Assembly (NCBI RefSeq): GCF_020535245.1
Contig: NZ_CP084910.1
Location: 62,001-126,000, forward strand
DNA length: 64,000 bases
Direction: 5' to 3'
From: Asticcacaulis sp. AND118
GTDB lineage: Bacteria > Pseudomonadota > Alphaproteobacteria > Caulobacterales > Caulobacteraceae
Each line of letters starts with the position of its first letter. Position 1 is the stretch's first letter. Both the position numbers and the translations under genes were made by a program. The notes beneath the pieces are model-generated. The model was not told the DNA's origin, made no database searches, and saw only the letters and a list, made by a program, of their open reading frames with translations. Positions 44,082-52,990 of this stretch are shown here, piece by piece.

Positions 44082-45212
44082 ATGAAACGCCGAGACCTGA
44101 TGCTCACCGGTCTGAGCCTGACCCTGCTCCTGAGCATCCCCGCCTGCGCCCAGACGGCCAGCAAACCCGCTGCCGAGTCGAACGCCTATGAGGCGGCCGT
44201 TTTTGCTGAGGGCATCGAACAGCCCTGGGGCATCGCCTTCCTGCCCGACGGGCGGCTGCTGGCCACAGAGAAGGCCGGCGGGATCAAGCTGATCAGCAAG
44301 GACGGTAAGAGCGTTCAGACCATTTCCGGCGGTCCCACCGTCGTCGATTACGGTCAGGCCGGTCTTCTGGGCGTCGCCGTCGATCCGAAGTTTGCTGAAA
44401 ACAGCCTCGTCTATTTCAGCTTCTCCGAAGAGGGCGAAAACGATACGGCCGGCACGGCGGTGGCGCGCGGCAAGCTGGACGGTTCGGCCATCACCGGGCT
44501 TCAGGTCATCTGGCGTCAGACGCCCAAGGTCGAAAGCCCCAACCACTGGGGGTCGCGCATCGTCTTCTCCAAGGACGGGCAGTACCTGTTCATCACGGTC
44601 GGCGACCGCGCCAATCAGCGGCCTCTGGTTCAGCGCCTCGACACCACGATCGGCAAGACGCTGCGCATCCGTCCGGACGGCTCGATCCCCGAAGACAACC
44701 CCTTCGTGAAGACCGCCGGGGCAAAGCCGGAAATCTGGAGCCTTGGCCACCGCAACCAGCAGGGCGCCTTCGTCCATCCGGAAACCGGCGATCTGTGGAC
44801 CAACGAGCACGGGCCGCAGGGCGGTGACGAGATTAATATCGTCAAGCCGGGCAAGAATTACGGCTGGCCGGTCATCACCTATGGCGAGGAATATGGCGGC
44901 GGCAAGATCGGCGAAACGGCCAGGGACGGGCTGGAACAACCGCTCTATTACTGGACGCCGTCGATGGCGCCGGGCAACATGGTCTTCTATAACGGCCCGC
45001 ACAAGGCCTGGCAGGGCAAGGTCTTCGTCGCCTCGCTGAAGTTCAAATATCTCGGCATGATCACACTGGACGACGGCAAGGCGGTGAAGGAGGAGAAACT
45101 CCTGACCAGCTTTAACGAGCGCATCCGCGATGTGGTGCAGGGACCGGATGGCGCGCTGTATGTCGCTTTCGACAATCCGGAAGGGCGCATCGTGCGCGTG
45201 GTGCCAAAGTAA
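44082..45212 (+). CDS. PQQ-dependent sugar dehydrogenase (Asd/YliI type)
   Basis: 376 residues from the ATG at 44082. The signal region MKRRDLMLTGLSLTLLLSIPACAQ suggests export; the IPAC site is only a poor lipobox. The six-bladed propeller shows AEGIEQPWGIAFLPDGRLL, QAGLLGVAVDPKF, GSRIVFSKDG, TVGDRANQ, WSLGHRNQQG, TNEHGPQGGDEIN and KNYGWPVITYG. These are the PQQ- and calcium-site blocks of soluble aldose sugar dehydrogenases. It probably oxidises sugars in the periplasm and passes electrons to quinone. It ends in a compound terminator shared with the convergent TonB receptor. Confidence 0.92.
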   Translation: MKRRDLMLTGLSLTLLLSIPACAQTASKPAAESNAYEAAVFAEGIEQPWGIAFLPDGRLLATEKAGGIKLISKDGKSVQTISGGPTVVDYGQAGLLGVAVDPKFAENSLVYFSFSEEGENDTAGTAVARGKLDGSAITGLQVIWRQTPKVESPNHWGSRIVFSKDGQYLFITVGDRANQRPLVQRLDTTIGKTLRIRPDGSIPEDNPFVKTAGAKPEIWSLGHRNQQGAFVHPETGDLWTNEHGPQGGDEINIVKPGKNYGWPVITYGEEYGGGKIGETARDGLEQPLYYWTPSMAPGNMVFYNGPHKAWQGKVFVASLKFKYLGMITLDDGKAVKEEKLLTSFNERIRDVVQGPDGALYVAFDNPEGRIVRVVPK

Positions 45213-45352
45213 CTCTGATAGTTACGGGGTCGAGGGGCCCAAGGCCCCTCGCCTTAGAACAATAAAAAAGGCGTCCCGATAAGGGGACGCCTTTTTTATT
45301 GTCTTAAAGATGAGGGGGTCACGACCCCTTCATCCCGTTCCATCAGAGTTAC
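45209..45352. terminator. Compound bidirectional terminator between convergent genes
   Basis: The centre is an 18-bp perfect palindrome, CAATAAAAAAGGCGTCCC (45260-45277) with its complement (45284-45301), carrying A and T runs on both sides. It is flanked by two hairpins: CGAGGGGCC/GGCCCCTCG (45231-45251) and GATGAGGGGGTC/GACCCCTTCATC (45309-45334, one mismatch). At both outer edges the gene ends share GTAACTCTGAT in inverted orientation (45209-45219 and 45342-45352), so both stop codons and the following bases match. The layout recurs at 48.6 kb. Confidence 0.85.
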
Positions 45353-47550
45353 ATCCCGCCCGGACGCGGACCCATGCCCGGACCGCCCGGTCCCATGCGC
45401 ATCTGGTTTTGCTGCGCATTGGCCGGGGCCGCGCCCCCGAAATTGTAGCGCAAAGCCAGATAGAAGACCGGCGCTTCCATTGCCCGCTTCGATTCCGAAT
45501 AGACCGTCTTGGTCGAGGTGTAGGTCACCGTCTTACCCGTACGCAGCGGGTCGGCGACATTCACCACCACCGTCAGCTTCGGCGTCAGCTTGTGCGAATA
45601 AGACAGGTTGCCCATGGCGAAAGGCTCGGTATAACCCTGCCCCGTCAACTGCTTGCCCGAAGTGAAGAAGTTGAATTGCAGCGTATCCTTGGCCGTGGCC
45701 TGATAGCTCACATTGAGGCGACCGCTCAGCGAGGTCGCATCCTGCGTGCCGACCTGCGGCGTCGTCAGCTCGGTATAGGCCAGATTGCCGCCCGTCTGCA
45801 CCATCAGCTTCTTCGACAGCGGGGCCTGCAGGTTGAACTCGATCCCGCCGGACTTACCCGAACCGCCGTTTTCCTGAGACGTCAGCAAGACGTCGTTGGC
45901 GATAAAGCGGCTCGTCTGAGTGATGACGTCTTCGTTCTGACGATAGTAGGCGCGGATTTGATAGTTGAGGATCGGCTTGGTCACCTCATAACCGACCTCG
46001 AACGAGTCCGTCGTCTGCGGCTTGAGGTTCGGATTGCCCTGGCTGACGTTCTGCGCGTCGGTATAGCTGAGCGCAGGATTGAGCGATTGCGGGTTCGGAC
46101 GCTGCAGGCGGCGCGCATAGGAGAAGCGCAACTTGGCCTCCGACGACAGCAGATAGGTCGCAAACAGGCTGGGGCTGTACTTGGTGTAGTTCAGGCTGCC
46201 GCGCGTGCCGGTATCGACCTGATAGGTGTCGAGATCGAGGTTTTCCGCACGGATGCCGGCCAGCACCACCCACTTGTCGCCGAACGGCCTCTGATAGGTG
46301 ACATAGGCCGCGGTCAGCAGTTGCTTGTACTCGAAGCTGTTGGTCAGCGCCGTGTTGCCGAGATCGGTCACGCCGGTCGAAACATTGTCCAGCGCGTTGT
46401 CGTCGCGGGTGATCTGCGTGCCGACCGACAACTGGTCCTGACCGATGGGGGTGTTGTAATCGACGCTGAACACCGCGCTTTTCAGATCACGCGACGAATA
46501 TTTAGCGTCGCTTGTTATGGTCGAGGTCGGGCGTGTATAGGTGTAGATATTGGTCTGCGCGTTATCGCCGCGCGAACGGCTGAGGCGCAGATCGGTTTTC
46601 AGCGTTTCGCCCGGCTGATCGCCGGTATGGCTCCAGGTCAGGGCCAGACTGCTGTCCTCACCGAACTGGTTCAGCGTGGAGGCGCCGCTATAGAAGCGGG
46701 TCGCCGCACCGGCGGCATTATAGGTCGCGGTATTGCCCGTGCCGGTGGCGTCGAGTTCGCGGCGGAAATAGGACAGCGCCGCGCTCAGCGTATTCTGATC
46801 ATCGAGATTGTAGTCGACGCCGCCATTGGTCGAGAAGGCCTTCATCTTGCCGTCACCGAAGGTTTCGGACTGGGTCAGCGAAGTCGGATTGCCATTGGCG
46901 TCGAGCGATTTCATGGTGCGCAGGAAGCGGTTCTCGCGGCTGTCGACGCGATAGCTCATGCCACCGTTATAAGACACCTTGCCCGCGGTATAGCTGCCCG
47001 ACACATTGCCGTTATAGCGGCCGGACGAACCGACCGAAGCCGTCACCGAACCGTAACCGCCCGGCTTGCGGTTCTTCTTCATCACCAGATTGATGATGCC
47101 GCCCGACCCTTCGGAAGAGAACTGCGCGCCGGGATTGTTGATGACCTCGACCGAGGAGATATCGCCGCCCGACATGGCCTGAATGGCACCCGCGCGGTTA
47201 TCGCCCTGCATCATGGCCGAGGGCTTGCCGTCGATATAGACCTGAACGTTCGTATTGCCGCGCAGGGCGACATTGCCGTTGGCGTCGACCGTCACCGACG
47301 GCACCTTGTTCAGCGCATCCGCCGCCGAACCGGTAGCCGTGTCGGCATTCTTGGTGTTGTCATAAACCTGACGGTCGATACGGTTCTGGGCCTTGGCCCC
47401 CGTGACCGTCACCGTGGTCGGTTCTTCGGTTTTCTCAGCCGGCTTTTCGGCAGCCGGCGCGGTTTGCGCCGCCGCGGCGGAAGCCAGCAACAGGGAGGCC
47501 AGGACGCTCAGGCTGGCCGTGGCGCGTATACGGTATTTGGGGGAGGACAT
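45349..47550 (-). CDS. TonB-dependent receptor, OMP beta-barrel family 3 type
   Basis: 733 residues from the ATG at 47550 (an upstream in-frame start at 47601 has no support). The signal peptide is about 1-28 (ASLLLASAAAA/QT). A Pro/Glu-rich spacer leads to TTVTVTG, then a plug with NKVPSVTVDANGNVALRGNTNVQVYIDGKPS and ISSVEVINNPGAQFSSEGSGGIIN. Barrel strands follow to LALRYNF. Oddly, the barrel is followed by about 28 residues rich in Gly, Pro, Met and Gln (QMRMGPGGPGMGPRPGGM), so the C-terminus is not the usual aromatic strand. Substrate unknown. Confidence 0.9.
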   Translation of the reverse strand: MSSPKYRIRATASLSVLASLLLASAAAAQTAPAAEKPAEKTEEPTTVTVTGAKAQNRIDRQVYDNTKNADTATGSAADALNKVPSVTVDANGNVALRGNTNVQVYIDGKPSAMMQGDNRAGAIQAMSGGDISSVEVINNPGAQFSSEGSGGIINLVMKKNRKPGGYGSVTASVGSSGRYNGNVSGSYTAGKVSYNGGMSYRVDSRENRFLRTMKSLDANGNPTSLTQSETFGDGKMKAFSTNGGVDYNLDDQNTLSAALSYFRRELDATGTGNTATYNAAGAATRFYSGASTLNQFGEDSSLALTWSHTGDQPGETLKTDLRLSRSRGDNAQTNIYTYTRPTSTITSDAKYSSRDLKSAVFSVDYNTPIGQDQLSVGTQITRDDNALDNVSTGVTDLGNTALTNSFEYKQLLTAAYVTYQRPFGDKWVVLAGIRAENLDLDTYQVDTGTRGSLNYTKYSPSLFATYLLSSEAKLRFSYARRLQRPNPQSLNPALSYTDAQNVSQGNPNLKPQTTDSFEVGYEVTKPILNYQIRAYYRQNEDVITQTSRFIANDVLLTSQENGGSGKSGGIEFNLQAPLSKKLMVQTGGNLAYTELTTPQVGTQDATSLSGRLNVSYQATAKDTLQFNFFTSGKQLTGQGYTEPFAMGNLSYSHKLTPKLTVVVNVADPLRTGKTVTYTSTKTVYSESKRAMEAPVFYLALRYNFGGAAPANAQQNQMRMGPGGPGMGPRPGGM

Positions 47551-47836
47551 GTCGGTGCTCTCTGGGTCGTTATTTCGGGGTCGAAGCGCCGCCGCACACA
47601 CATTCCGGCGGTCTTAGGCATGGGGTCTCTTAGCGGTCTTGCCGGGGGTTGCGCCTCTTAAGGTTTTGTAATGCAAGGGCTTGCGTCGGCCCCTCGTCTA
47701 TAATGCGGCGGGATATGGGCAGCATGAGCGAATTGTGAGCCTTTGCTGAATAAGGACTTGCCAGACAAATGGGCCCGCCACGGGCAGTGACAGGCCAAAA
47801 TGTTGCAAAGCGGAAATAAGAGGGACTGCGGCGAAT
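47551..47836. other. Intergenic stretch between TonB receptor and pentapeptide gene
   Basis: No convincing gene is seen. It should hold the minus-strand promoter of the TonB receptor. A plus-strand TATAAT at 47699-47704 has only a poorly spaced TTGCGT and no ORF longer than seven codons after it (MGSMSEL at about 47716). Nothing else is supported. Confidence 0.5.
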
Positions 47837-48511
47837 TTATCGCACTTTCAACCCAAGTTCAGAAAGCAGTTCCGCCGCTTGCGACCGCGAAATCGTCGCA
47901 CCCTTGAACCGCCGGGCGTCCTCCAGACGCACGCCGCCGATGTCCGTTCCGCGCAGGTCCGCCCCTTCGAAACGGGCATGGTCGAGCATGGCGTCACGCA
48001 AGGAGCACTCTTCGAACACCGCCTGCCGAAAGTCGCAACCCTGAAGATCGGCATTGGTCAGATCGAGCGATTTCAGCGTCTGCCTGACGAAGGCAAAGCT
48101 TTTCAGGCGCGCATCGTTGAGGCGGCAATCCTCGAATACCGCATCCATATTTCGGCTATGGGTGAAGTCCGCGCCGGTCAGCTTGCAGCGTAGAAATCGC
48201 GCCTGCGCCAACCCTGAGCCCTTGAACGGCGTATTGTTGAAATCGCAGCCGGTAAACTGGGCCTCGGTCAGGTCGGCGGAGGTAAAATCGGCCTGACCGC
48301 CCTTGCAGGAGATGAATTGCGCCTGCTCCAGCTTCGCCCCGCGAAACTTCGTCTTGCGCAGGATGCAGTCCTCGAACATCCAGCCGTTCAGAATAAAATC
48401 GCTGAGGTCCAGCCCCTCCGCCTCGCACCCCACCAAACGCACAGGCTCACCCTTATGGGCCAGACGCAGGATAGCGCCACGGTCGAGGATTTGGTCGGCG
48501 AGTGTGTGCAT
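47837..48511 (-). CDS. Pentapeptide-repeat protein
   Basis: 224 residues. From about residue 48 to 200 the sequence repeats the A(D/N)LXX-like five-residue pattern (FRGAKLEQAQF, ADFTSADLTEAQF, LTGADFTHSRN, LTNADLQGCDF, ARFEGADLRGTDI), forming a right-handed quadrilateral beta helix of about 7 coils. Some members (Qnr, MfpA, McbG) mimic DNA and protect gyrase, but most have unknown roles, and no gyrase-specific loop is seen here. The C-terminal 20 residues form a helix (SRSQAAELLSELGLKVR). The ribosome site is weak. It follows pnp across a compound terminator. Confidence 0.88.
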   Translation of the reverse strand: MHTLADQILDRGAILRLAHKGEPVRLVGCEAEGLDLSDFILNGWMFEDCILRKTKFRGAKLEQAQFISCKGGQADFTSADLTEAQFTGCDFNNTPFKGSGLAQARFLRCKLTGADFTHSRNMDAVFEDCRLNDARLKSFAFVRQTLKSLDLTNADLQGCDFRQAVFEECSLRDAMLDHARFEGADLRGTDIGGVRLEDARRFKGATISRSQAAELLSELGLKVR

Positions 48512-48544
48512 AGAGGTAGCTTTAACGCTTTGTGGTTATCGGGT

Positions 48545-48649
48545 GAAGGGGTCTGTGACCCCTTCGTCTTCACTCAAAAATAAAAGGCGGCCCAAGCGGG
48601 ACCGCCTTTTTTATGGGCTTAAAAGATGAAGGGGTCATCGACCCCTTCA
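48545..48649. terminator. Compound hairpin-terminator-hairpin element after pnp
   Basis: Reading minus strand from pnp: hairpin TGAAGGGGTC/GACCCCTTCA (48627-48649, 10 bp, loop ATC), then a terminator with AAAAGGCGG/CCGCCTTTT (48582-48590 with 48602-48610, flanking A and T runs), then hairpin GAAGGGGTC/GACCCCTTC (48545-48565, loop TGT). It is the same three-part arrangement as at 45.2 kb with the same GGGGTC core. It should stop pnp transcription in one direction and protect the pnp 3' end from decay. Confidence 0.8.
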
Positions 48650-48665
48650 CCCAAAAACACAAGCG

Positions 48666-50918
48666 TTAGTCGCGGCGGGGACGACGCGAACGGCGCGGAC
48701 GGTCACCGCCCGAACGCTCTTCGCCACCTTCGTCGCCATCGGCTTCCGGAGCCTCGCCCGAAGCCGCACGGGCCTCGTCGCGAGCCGCCTTTTCGGCCGC
48801 CAGCTTTTCGGTCAGGTCTTCGCCGGTTTCCTGATCGACGACCTTCATCGACAGCTTGGTCTTGCCGCGATCGTCGAGGCCTAGGAACTTCACCTTCACT
48901 TCGTCGCCTTCGTTCAGGACGTCCGAGGTCTTGGCGACCTTTTCGTTCTTGATCTGCGAGATGTGGACGAGGCCGTCCTTGGCGCCGAAGAAGTTCACGA
49001 ACGCGCCGAAATCGACGACCTTCACGACCTTGCCCTTGTAGATGGCGCCGACTTCCGGCTCCGAGGCAATGGACTTGATCCAGTCGCGCGCAGCGTCGAT
49101 CTTCGACTGTTCCGAAGCGGCGATCTTGATGGTGCCGTCTTCGCCGATGTCGATCTTGGCGCCGGTCTTTTCCACGATTTCGCGGATGACCTTGCCGCCC
49201 GAACCGATGACTTCACGGATCTTGTCGGTCGGGATCTTGATCGTTTCGATCTTCGGCGCGAACTCGCCCAGTTCTTCGCGAGCGCCCGAGATGGCCTTGT
49301 TCATTTCACCGAGGATGTGCAGACGGCCTTCATTGGCCTGACGCAGCGCCTTGGTCATGATCTCCTCGGTGATGCCGGGGACCTTGATGTCCATCTGCAG
49401 CGAGGTGATGCCGTTGGCGGTGCCCGCGACCTTGAAGTCCATGTCGCCGAGGTGATCTTCGTCACCCAGGATGTCCGACAGAACCGCATAGCCGTCCTTT
49501 TCGAGGATCAGGCCCATGGCGATACCCGATACCGGCGACTTCAGGGGCACGCCGGCGTCCATCAGGGCCAGCGAGGTGCCGCAGACGGTCGCCATCGAGG
49601 ACGAGCCGTTCGACTCGGTGATTTCCGAGACGACGCGCAGGGTGTAGGGGAACTCTTCCGCCGACGGCAGCATCGGACGGATGGCGCGCCAGGCCAGCTT
49701 GCCGTGGCCGATTTCGCGGCGACCCGGCGAACCCATGCGACCCGCTTCACCTACCGAGTACGGAGGGAAGTTGTAGTGCAGCAGGAACTTTTCCTTGTAC
49801 GTGCCTTCCAGCGCGTCGATGAACTGCTCGTCTTCGCCGGTGCCCAGCGTGGCCACGACCAGGGCCTGGGTTTCACCGCGGGTAAACAGGGCCGAACCGT
49901 GGGTGCGCGGCAGGATGCCGACTTCCGACACGATCTGACGCACCTTGTCGACGGCACGGCCGTCAACGCGCTTGCCGTGATCGATGATGTCGCGACGCAG
50001 AACGTCGGCTTCGCATTCCTTGAAAGCCGAACCGAACACGGCGGGCTCGACGCCTTCCGGGTTCTCTTCCGACTTCACGAGGACGGCCGCAGCCTTCTTC
50101 TTGGCGTCGCCGACGGCGGCGTGGCGCTCGTGCTTGCCCTTGTGGGTATAGGCCTGGATGATGTCCGGACCGACCAGACCCTTGATCTTGGCCACGACGT
50201 CCGAGAAGTCTTCGGCTTCGAATTCAAAGGGTTCCTTGGCGGCGTGTTCGGCCAGCTCGATGATGGCGTCGATGACCGGCTGCATGCCGGCATGGGCGAA
50301 CATCAGCGCGCCCAGCATCTTGTCTTCGCTCAGTTCCTGCGCTTCGGACTCGACCATCATCAGGGCGTCCTGCGTGCCGGCGACCACGAGGTCGAGCGAG
50401 GATTCCTTGACCTGATCAAGCGTGGGGTTCAGGACGAATTCGTCATTGATGATGCCGACGCGGGCGCCGCCGATGGGGCCCATGAACGGCACGCCCGACA
50501 GGGTCAGAGCGGCGGAGGCGGCCACCATGCCGAGAATGTCCGGATCGTTTTCCATGTCGTGCGAGAGCACGGTCACGACGACCTGAACTTCGTTCTTGAA
50601 GCCCTTGACGAACAGCGGACGGATCGGACGGTCGATCAGGCGCGAAACGAGGGTTTCCTTTTCCGAAGGGCGGCCCTCACGCTTGAAATAGCCGCCCGGA
50701 ATCTTGCCGGCGGCGAAGGTCTTTTCCTGATAGTTGACCGTCAGGGGGAAGAAATCCTGACCCGGCTTCGGCGCGCGGGCATAGACGACGGTAGCCAGCA
50801 CGGTCGTTTCACCGTAGGTCGCCAGCACGGCGGCGTCGGCCTGACGGGCGATGCGGCCGGTTTCGAGCGTCAGCTTGCGGCCGGCCCAATCGATGGATTT
50901 TCTTTTGATATCGAACAT
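48666..50918 (-). CDS. pnp: Polynucleotide phosphorylase (PNPase)
   Basis: 750 residues from the ATG at 50918 ([16 protein letters not shown]); the frame continues upstream but without similarity. PNPase degrades RNA 3' to 5' using phosphate and is a degradosome component in alphaproteobacteria. It has two RNase PH domains, with [15 protein letters not shown] and [17 protein letters not shown] in the second (active) one, then KH ([20 protein letters not shown]) and S1 ([18 protein letters not shown]). The last 45 residues form an acidic/basic tail with RRSRRPRRD. It is transcribed after rpsO with a 13-bp hairpin between them. Confidence 0.97.
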   Translation of the reverse strand: MFDIKRKSIDWAGRKLTLETGRIARQADAAVLATYGETTVLATVVYARAPKPGQDFFPLTVNYQEKTFAAGKIPGGYFKREGRPSEKETLVSRLIDRPIRPLFVKGFKNEVQVVVTVLSHDMENDPDILGMVAASAALTLSGVPFMGPIGGARVGIINDEFVLNPTLDQVKESSLDLVVAGTQDALMMVESEAQELSEDKMLGALMFAHAGMQPVIDAIIELAEHAAKEPFEFEAEDFSDVVAKIKGLVGPDIIQAYTHKGKHERHAAVGDAKKKAAAVLVKSEENPEGVEPAVFGSAFKECEADVLRRDIIDHGKRVDGRAVDKVRQIVSEVGILPRTHGSALFTRGETQALVVATLGTGEDEQFIDALEGTYKEKFLLHYNFPPYSVGEAGRMGSPGRREIGHGKLAWRAIRPMLPSAEEFPYTLRVVSEITESNGSSSMATVCGTSLALMDAGVPLKSPVSGIAMGLILEKDGYAVLSDILGDEDHLGDMDFKVAGTANGITSLQMDIKVPGITEEIMTKALRQANEGRLHILGEMNKAISGAREELGEFAPKIETIKIPTDKIREVIGSGGKVIREIVEKTGAKIDIGEDGTIKIAASEQSKIDAARDWIKSIASEPEVGAIYKGKVVKVVDFGAFVNFFGAKDGLVHISQIKNEKVAKTSDVLNEGDEVKVKFLGLDDRGKTKLSMKVVDQETGEDLTEKLAAEKAARDEARAASGEAPEADGDEGGEERSGGDRPRRSRRPRRD

Positions 50919-51080
50919 ATTTTGTCTTTCTCTCACCCGCAGGCCCATTCCTGCCGGGCTTGGATCTGAAAGGGTGCGGACCGTTCGTGACCCGGACCCT
51001 GTTTGGAACGGCAAACTATTTCGCCGTTGTGGCTCGCCGGTTTCGCGGTTTTCGCGTGCGGGGCGAGGCCGCAGATACGA

Positions 51081-51111
51081 TCAGGGCCTGACACCTTGTG
51101 TCAGGCCCTGA
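51081..51111. other. Hairpin between rpsO and pnp
   Basis: A perfect 13-bp stem TCAGGGCCTGACA (51081-51093) with TGTCAGGCCCTGA (51099-51111), loop CCTTG. No T run follows on the minus strand, so it is less a terminator than a processing site. In other bacteria the rpsO-pnp junction holds an RNase III site used for pnp autoregulation; this hairpin is in the same place. Confidence 0.6.
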
Positions 51112-51124
51112 CGTTTTAGCAAGA

Positions 51125-51394
51125 TTAGCGACGCAGACCCAGGGTCTCGATGATCGCCTGATAGCGATCGGCATCACGGCTCTTGAGGTAGTCAAGAAGA
51201 CGACGGCGCTGCGAAACCATTTTCAGGAGGCCGCGACGGCTGTGGTTGTCTTTCTTGTGAGTCTTGAAGTGTTCGGTCAGATTGGCGATACGCTCGGAGA
51301 GGATCGAGATCTGGACTTCGGCCCCACCCGTATCGTTTTCCGAACGGGCGTGGGTTTTGATCAGTTCGGCTTTACGCTCGACAGTGATCGACAT
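51125..51394 (-). CDS. rpsO: 30S ribosomal protein S15
   Basis: 89 residues, the standard size. S15 binds the central domain of 16S rRNA early in 30S assembly. Conserved blocks: [59 protein letters not shown], and [13 protein letters not shown] at the end. An AAGGAG ribosome site precedes the ATG, and a short GC hairpin (GGGCCGGGCCC region, 51411-51423) lies in the 33-base gap after truB. Order truB-rpsO-pnp is standard. Confidence 0.98.
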   Translation of the reverse strand: MSITVERKAELIKTHARSENDTGGAEVQISILSERIANLTEHFKTHKKDNHSRRGLLKMVSQRRRLLDYLKSRDADRYQAIIETLGLRR

Positions 51395-51427
51395 CGGGGT
51401 CTCCTTTCACGGGCCGGGCCCGCAAGG

Positions 51428-52381
51428 TTAGAGGTTTATGAGGCGCGTGGGGTGGAATTGCCCCAGACGCAGTTCACCCAGAGCGACAATCTGTCCGTCC
51501 CGGTGCGCCCAAAGGGTACGCCCGTGCTCCGATTTTCCCGATTGTGACCGGATTTTCAGAGCGTCTTCCGCCGTTTCCGTGCGGGAGAAGGACAGGGTGA
51601 TTTCGCGGCCCTGTTTGAGCCTTGAGGCCTCGTCTTGCGTCACAGGCAGGGCCGGGATGTCGTCCAGCGCGGTCTCGACGGTAAGCAAAGCGTCCAAAGC
51701 GGCGTCTCTATGCCTCAAATCTTCGAGTTTTTCCACCCCTGCGGATAAATTAATGTCGAACCCGCCGACGCGTTCGCGGCGCAGCGCGCTGACCACCCCC
51801 AGCACGCCCAGTTCGAGCGCGATGTCGCGCGCAATGGCCCGCACATAGGTGCCTTTGCCGCAATGCAGCCGGAACTCGGCCTCGTCCGCGCTGATGATGC
51901 GCTCCAGCGTCAGATCGTGGACGAGAACCATCCGCGCTTCCAGTTCAACCTCGACCCCGTCGCGCGCCAGATCGTAGGCGCGCTGGCCATCGACCTTGAT
52001 CGCCGAAAAGGCCGGCGGAACCTGTTCGATCTCGCCGATGAAGACAGGCAGCATTTCGCGGATTTCGGCCTCAGTCGGGCGCAGAGCATTCTCTTCCAGC
52101 ACCTCGCCTTCAAGGTCGTAGCTGGCCGTGCGCTGCCCCCAACGCACGGTGAAACGATAGACCTTGTCGGCTTCCATCAGATAGGGAACGGTCTTGGTCG
52201 CCTCGCCCAGCGCAATCGGCAGGATGCCCGAAGCCATGGGATCGAGCGTACCGGCGTGGCCGGCCTTTTGCGCATTGAACAGACGACGGACGAAGCTGAC
52301 GGCCTGGGTCGAGCCCATGCCCAGAGGTTTGTCCAGACAGATCCAGCCGTTGACGAGATCGCCTTTTTTCTTGCGTGCCAC
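51428..52381 (-). CDS. truB: tRNA pseudouridine synthase B (Psi55)
   Basis: 317 residues, GTG start abutting the rbfA stop with no gap, so the two are probably coupled. TruB makes pseudouridine 55 in the T loop of tRNAs. The catalytic Asp47 is in GHAGTLDPMASGILPI, followed by KVYRFTVRWGQRT, PPAFSAIKVDGQRAY and LHCGKGTYVRAIARDI. The N-terminal GWICLDKPLGMGSTQAV is standard. The C-terminal part is a PUA-like domain ending LGELRLGQFHPTRLINL. Confidence 0.97.
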   Translation of the reverse strand: MARKKKGDLVNGWICLDKPLGMGSTQAVSFVRRLFNAQKAGHAGTLDPMASGILPIALGEATKTVPYLMEADKVYRFTVRWGQRTASYDLEGEVLEENALRPTEAEIREMLPVFIGEIEQVPPAFSAIKVDGQRAYDLARDGVEVELEARMVLVHDLTLERIISADEAEFRLHCGKGTYVRAIARDIALELGVLGVVSALRRERVGGFDINLSAGVEKLEDLRHRDAALDALLTVETALDDIPALPVTQDEASRLKQGREITLSFSRTETAEDALKIRSQSGKSEHGRTLWAHRDGQIVALGELRLGQFHPTRLINL

Positions 52382-52852
52382 CTAGTCCTCGTGCTCGTCG
52401 TCATGACGCAGGTCGCTTCTCAGGTCTCTGGCCACATCCGGACGCATGAACAGGGCGTCGATGCGCGCCGCTTCGTTGAAACTTTCGTCGTGCAGGAAAC
52501 GCAGGTCCGGCGTGAACTTCATATCGATCATGCGACCCAGAATCCCGCGCATGAATTTGGCATGACGGTTCAGCGCCTCGATCGCCGGCGCGATCTTTTC
52601 CCTGGGGATCGTCACCCCGCCCAGCCCCGCGCCCAGCGGTTCGACGAAAACGGTGGCGTGGCGCAAGTCCGGCGAGCAGCGGACCTCGGTAACGGTGATC
52701 GAAACCCCTTGCAGGGCTTCGTCGTGCAGCTCTTCCTCGCGCAGGATTTCGACCAGCGCGTGGCGAACCAGTTCGCCCGCGCGCAACTGGCGCTGGGTCG
52801 GTCCCTGAGCTTCGGCCTTATGGCCGCGGGTTTTGTCGGAGTGTCTTTTCAT
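52382..52852 (-). CDS. rbfA: Ribosome-binding factor A
   Basis: 156 residues. RbfA is a KH-fold factor that helps late 30S maturation and cold adaptation. Seen: QRQLRAGELVRHALVEILRE, VSITVTEVRCSPDLRHATVFVEPLG, LNRHAKFMRGILGRMIDMKFTPDLRFLHDESFNEAARIDALF. The C-terminus is acidic (LRHDDEHED). In most relatives rbfA follows infB directly; here it starts a new unit and diverges from a DUF418 gene over 138 bases. Confidence 0.96.
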   Translation of the reverse strand: MKRHSDKTRGHKAEAQGPTQRQLRAGELVRHALVEILREEELHDEALQGVSITVTEVRCSPDLRHATVFVEPLGAGLGGVTIPREKIAPAIEALNRHAKFMRGILGRMIDMKFTPDLRFLHDESFNEAARIDALFMRPDVARDLRSDLRHDDEHED

Positions 52853-52912
52853 CCGCCCCCTATAAGCCTTTTTGACGGATTTTCCATGAGATTCTGCACG
52901 CCTGACGCGCGC

Positions 52913-52940
52913 TTGCCAGCGCCTGATAACGTTGTCTATA
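52913..52940 (+). promoter_or_regulatory. Probable promoter of the DUF418 gene
   Basis: TTGCCA (52913-52918) and TCTATA (52935-52940), 16 bases apart, lie 50 bases upstream of the DUF418 ATG. The start codon is preceded by GGGAGAG (about 52979-52985), a good ribosome site. Confidence 0.45.
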
Positions 52941-52990
52941 GTCCGCTCGACAAGGTACGGAAAAGTACAGGCTCTTCAGGGAGAGACATT

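Noticed and set aside
45310-47661. Open frame of 783 codons antisense to the second TonB receptor
   Set aside because: A shadow of a GC-rich gene: the product resembles the usual Arg/Gly/Ile frames seen opposite genes, without domain features.
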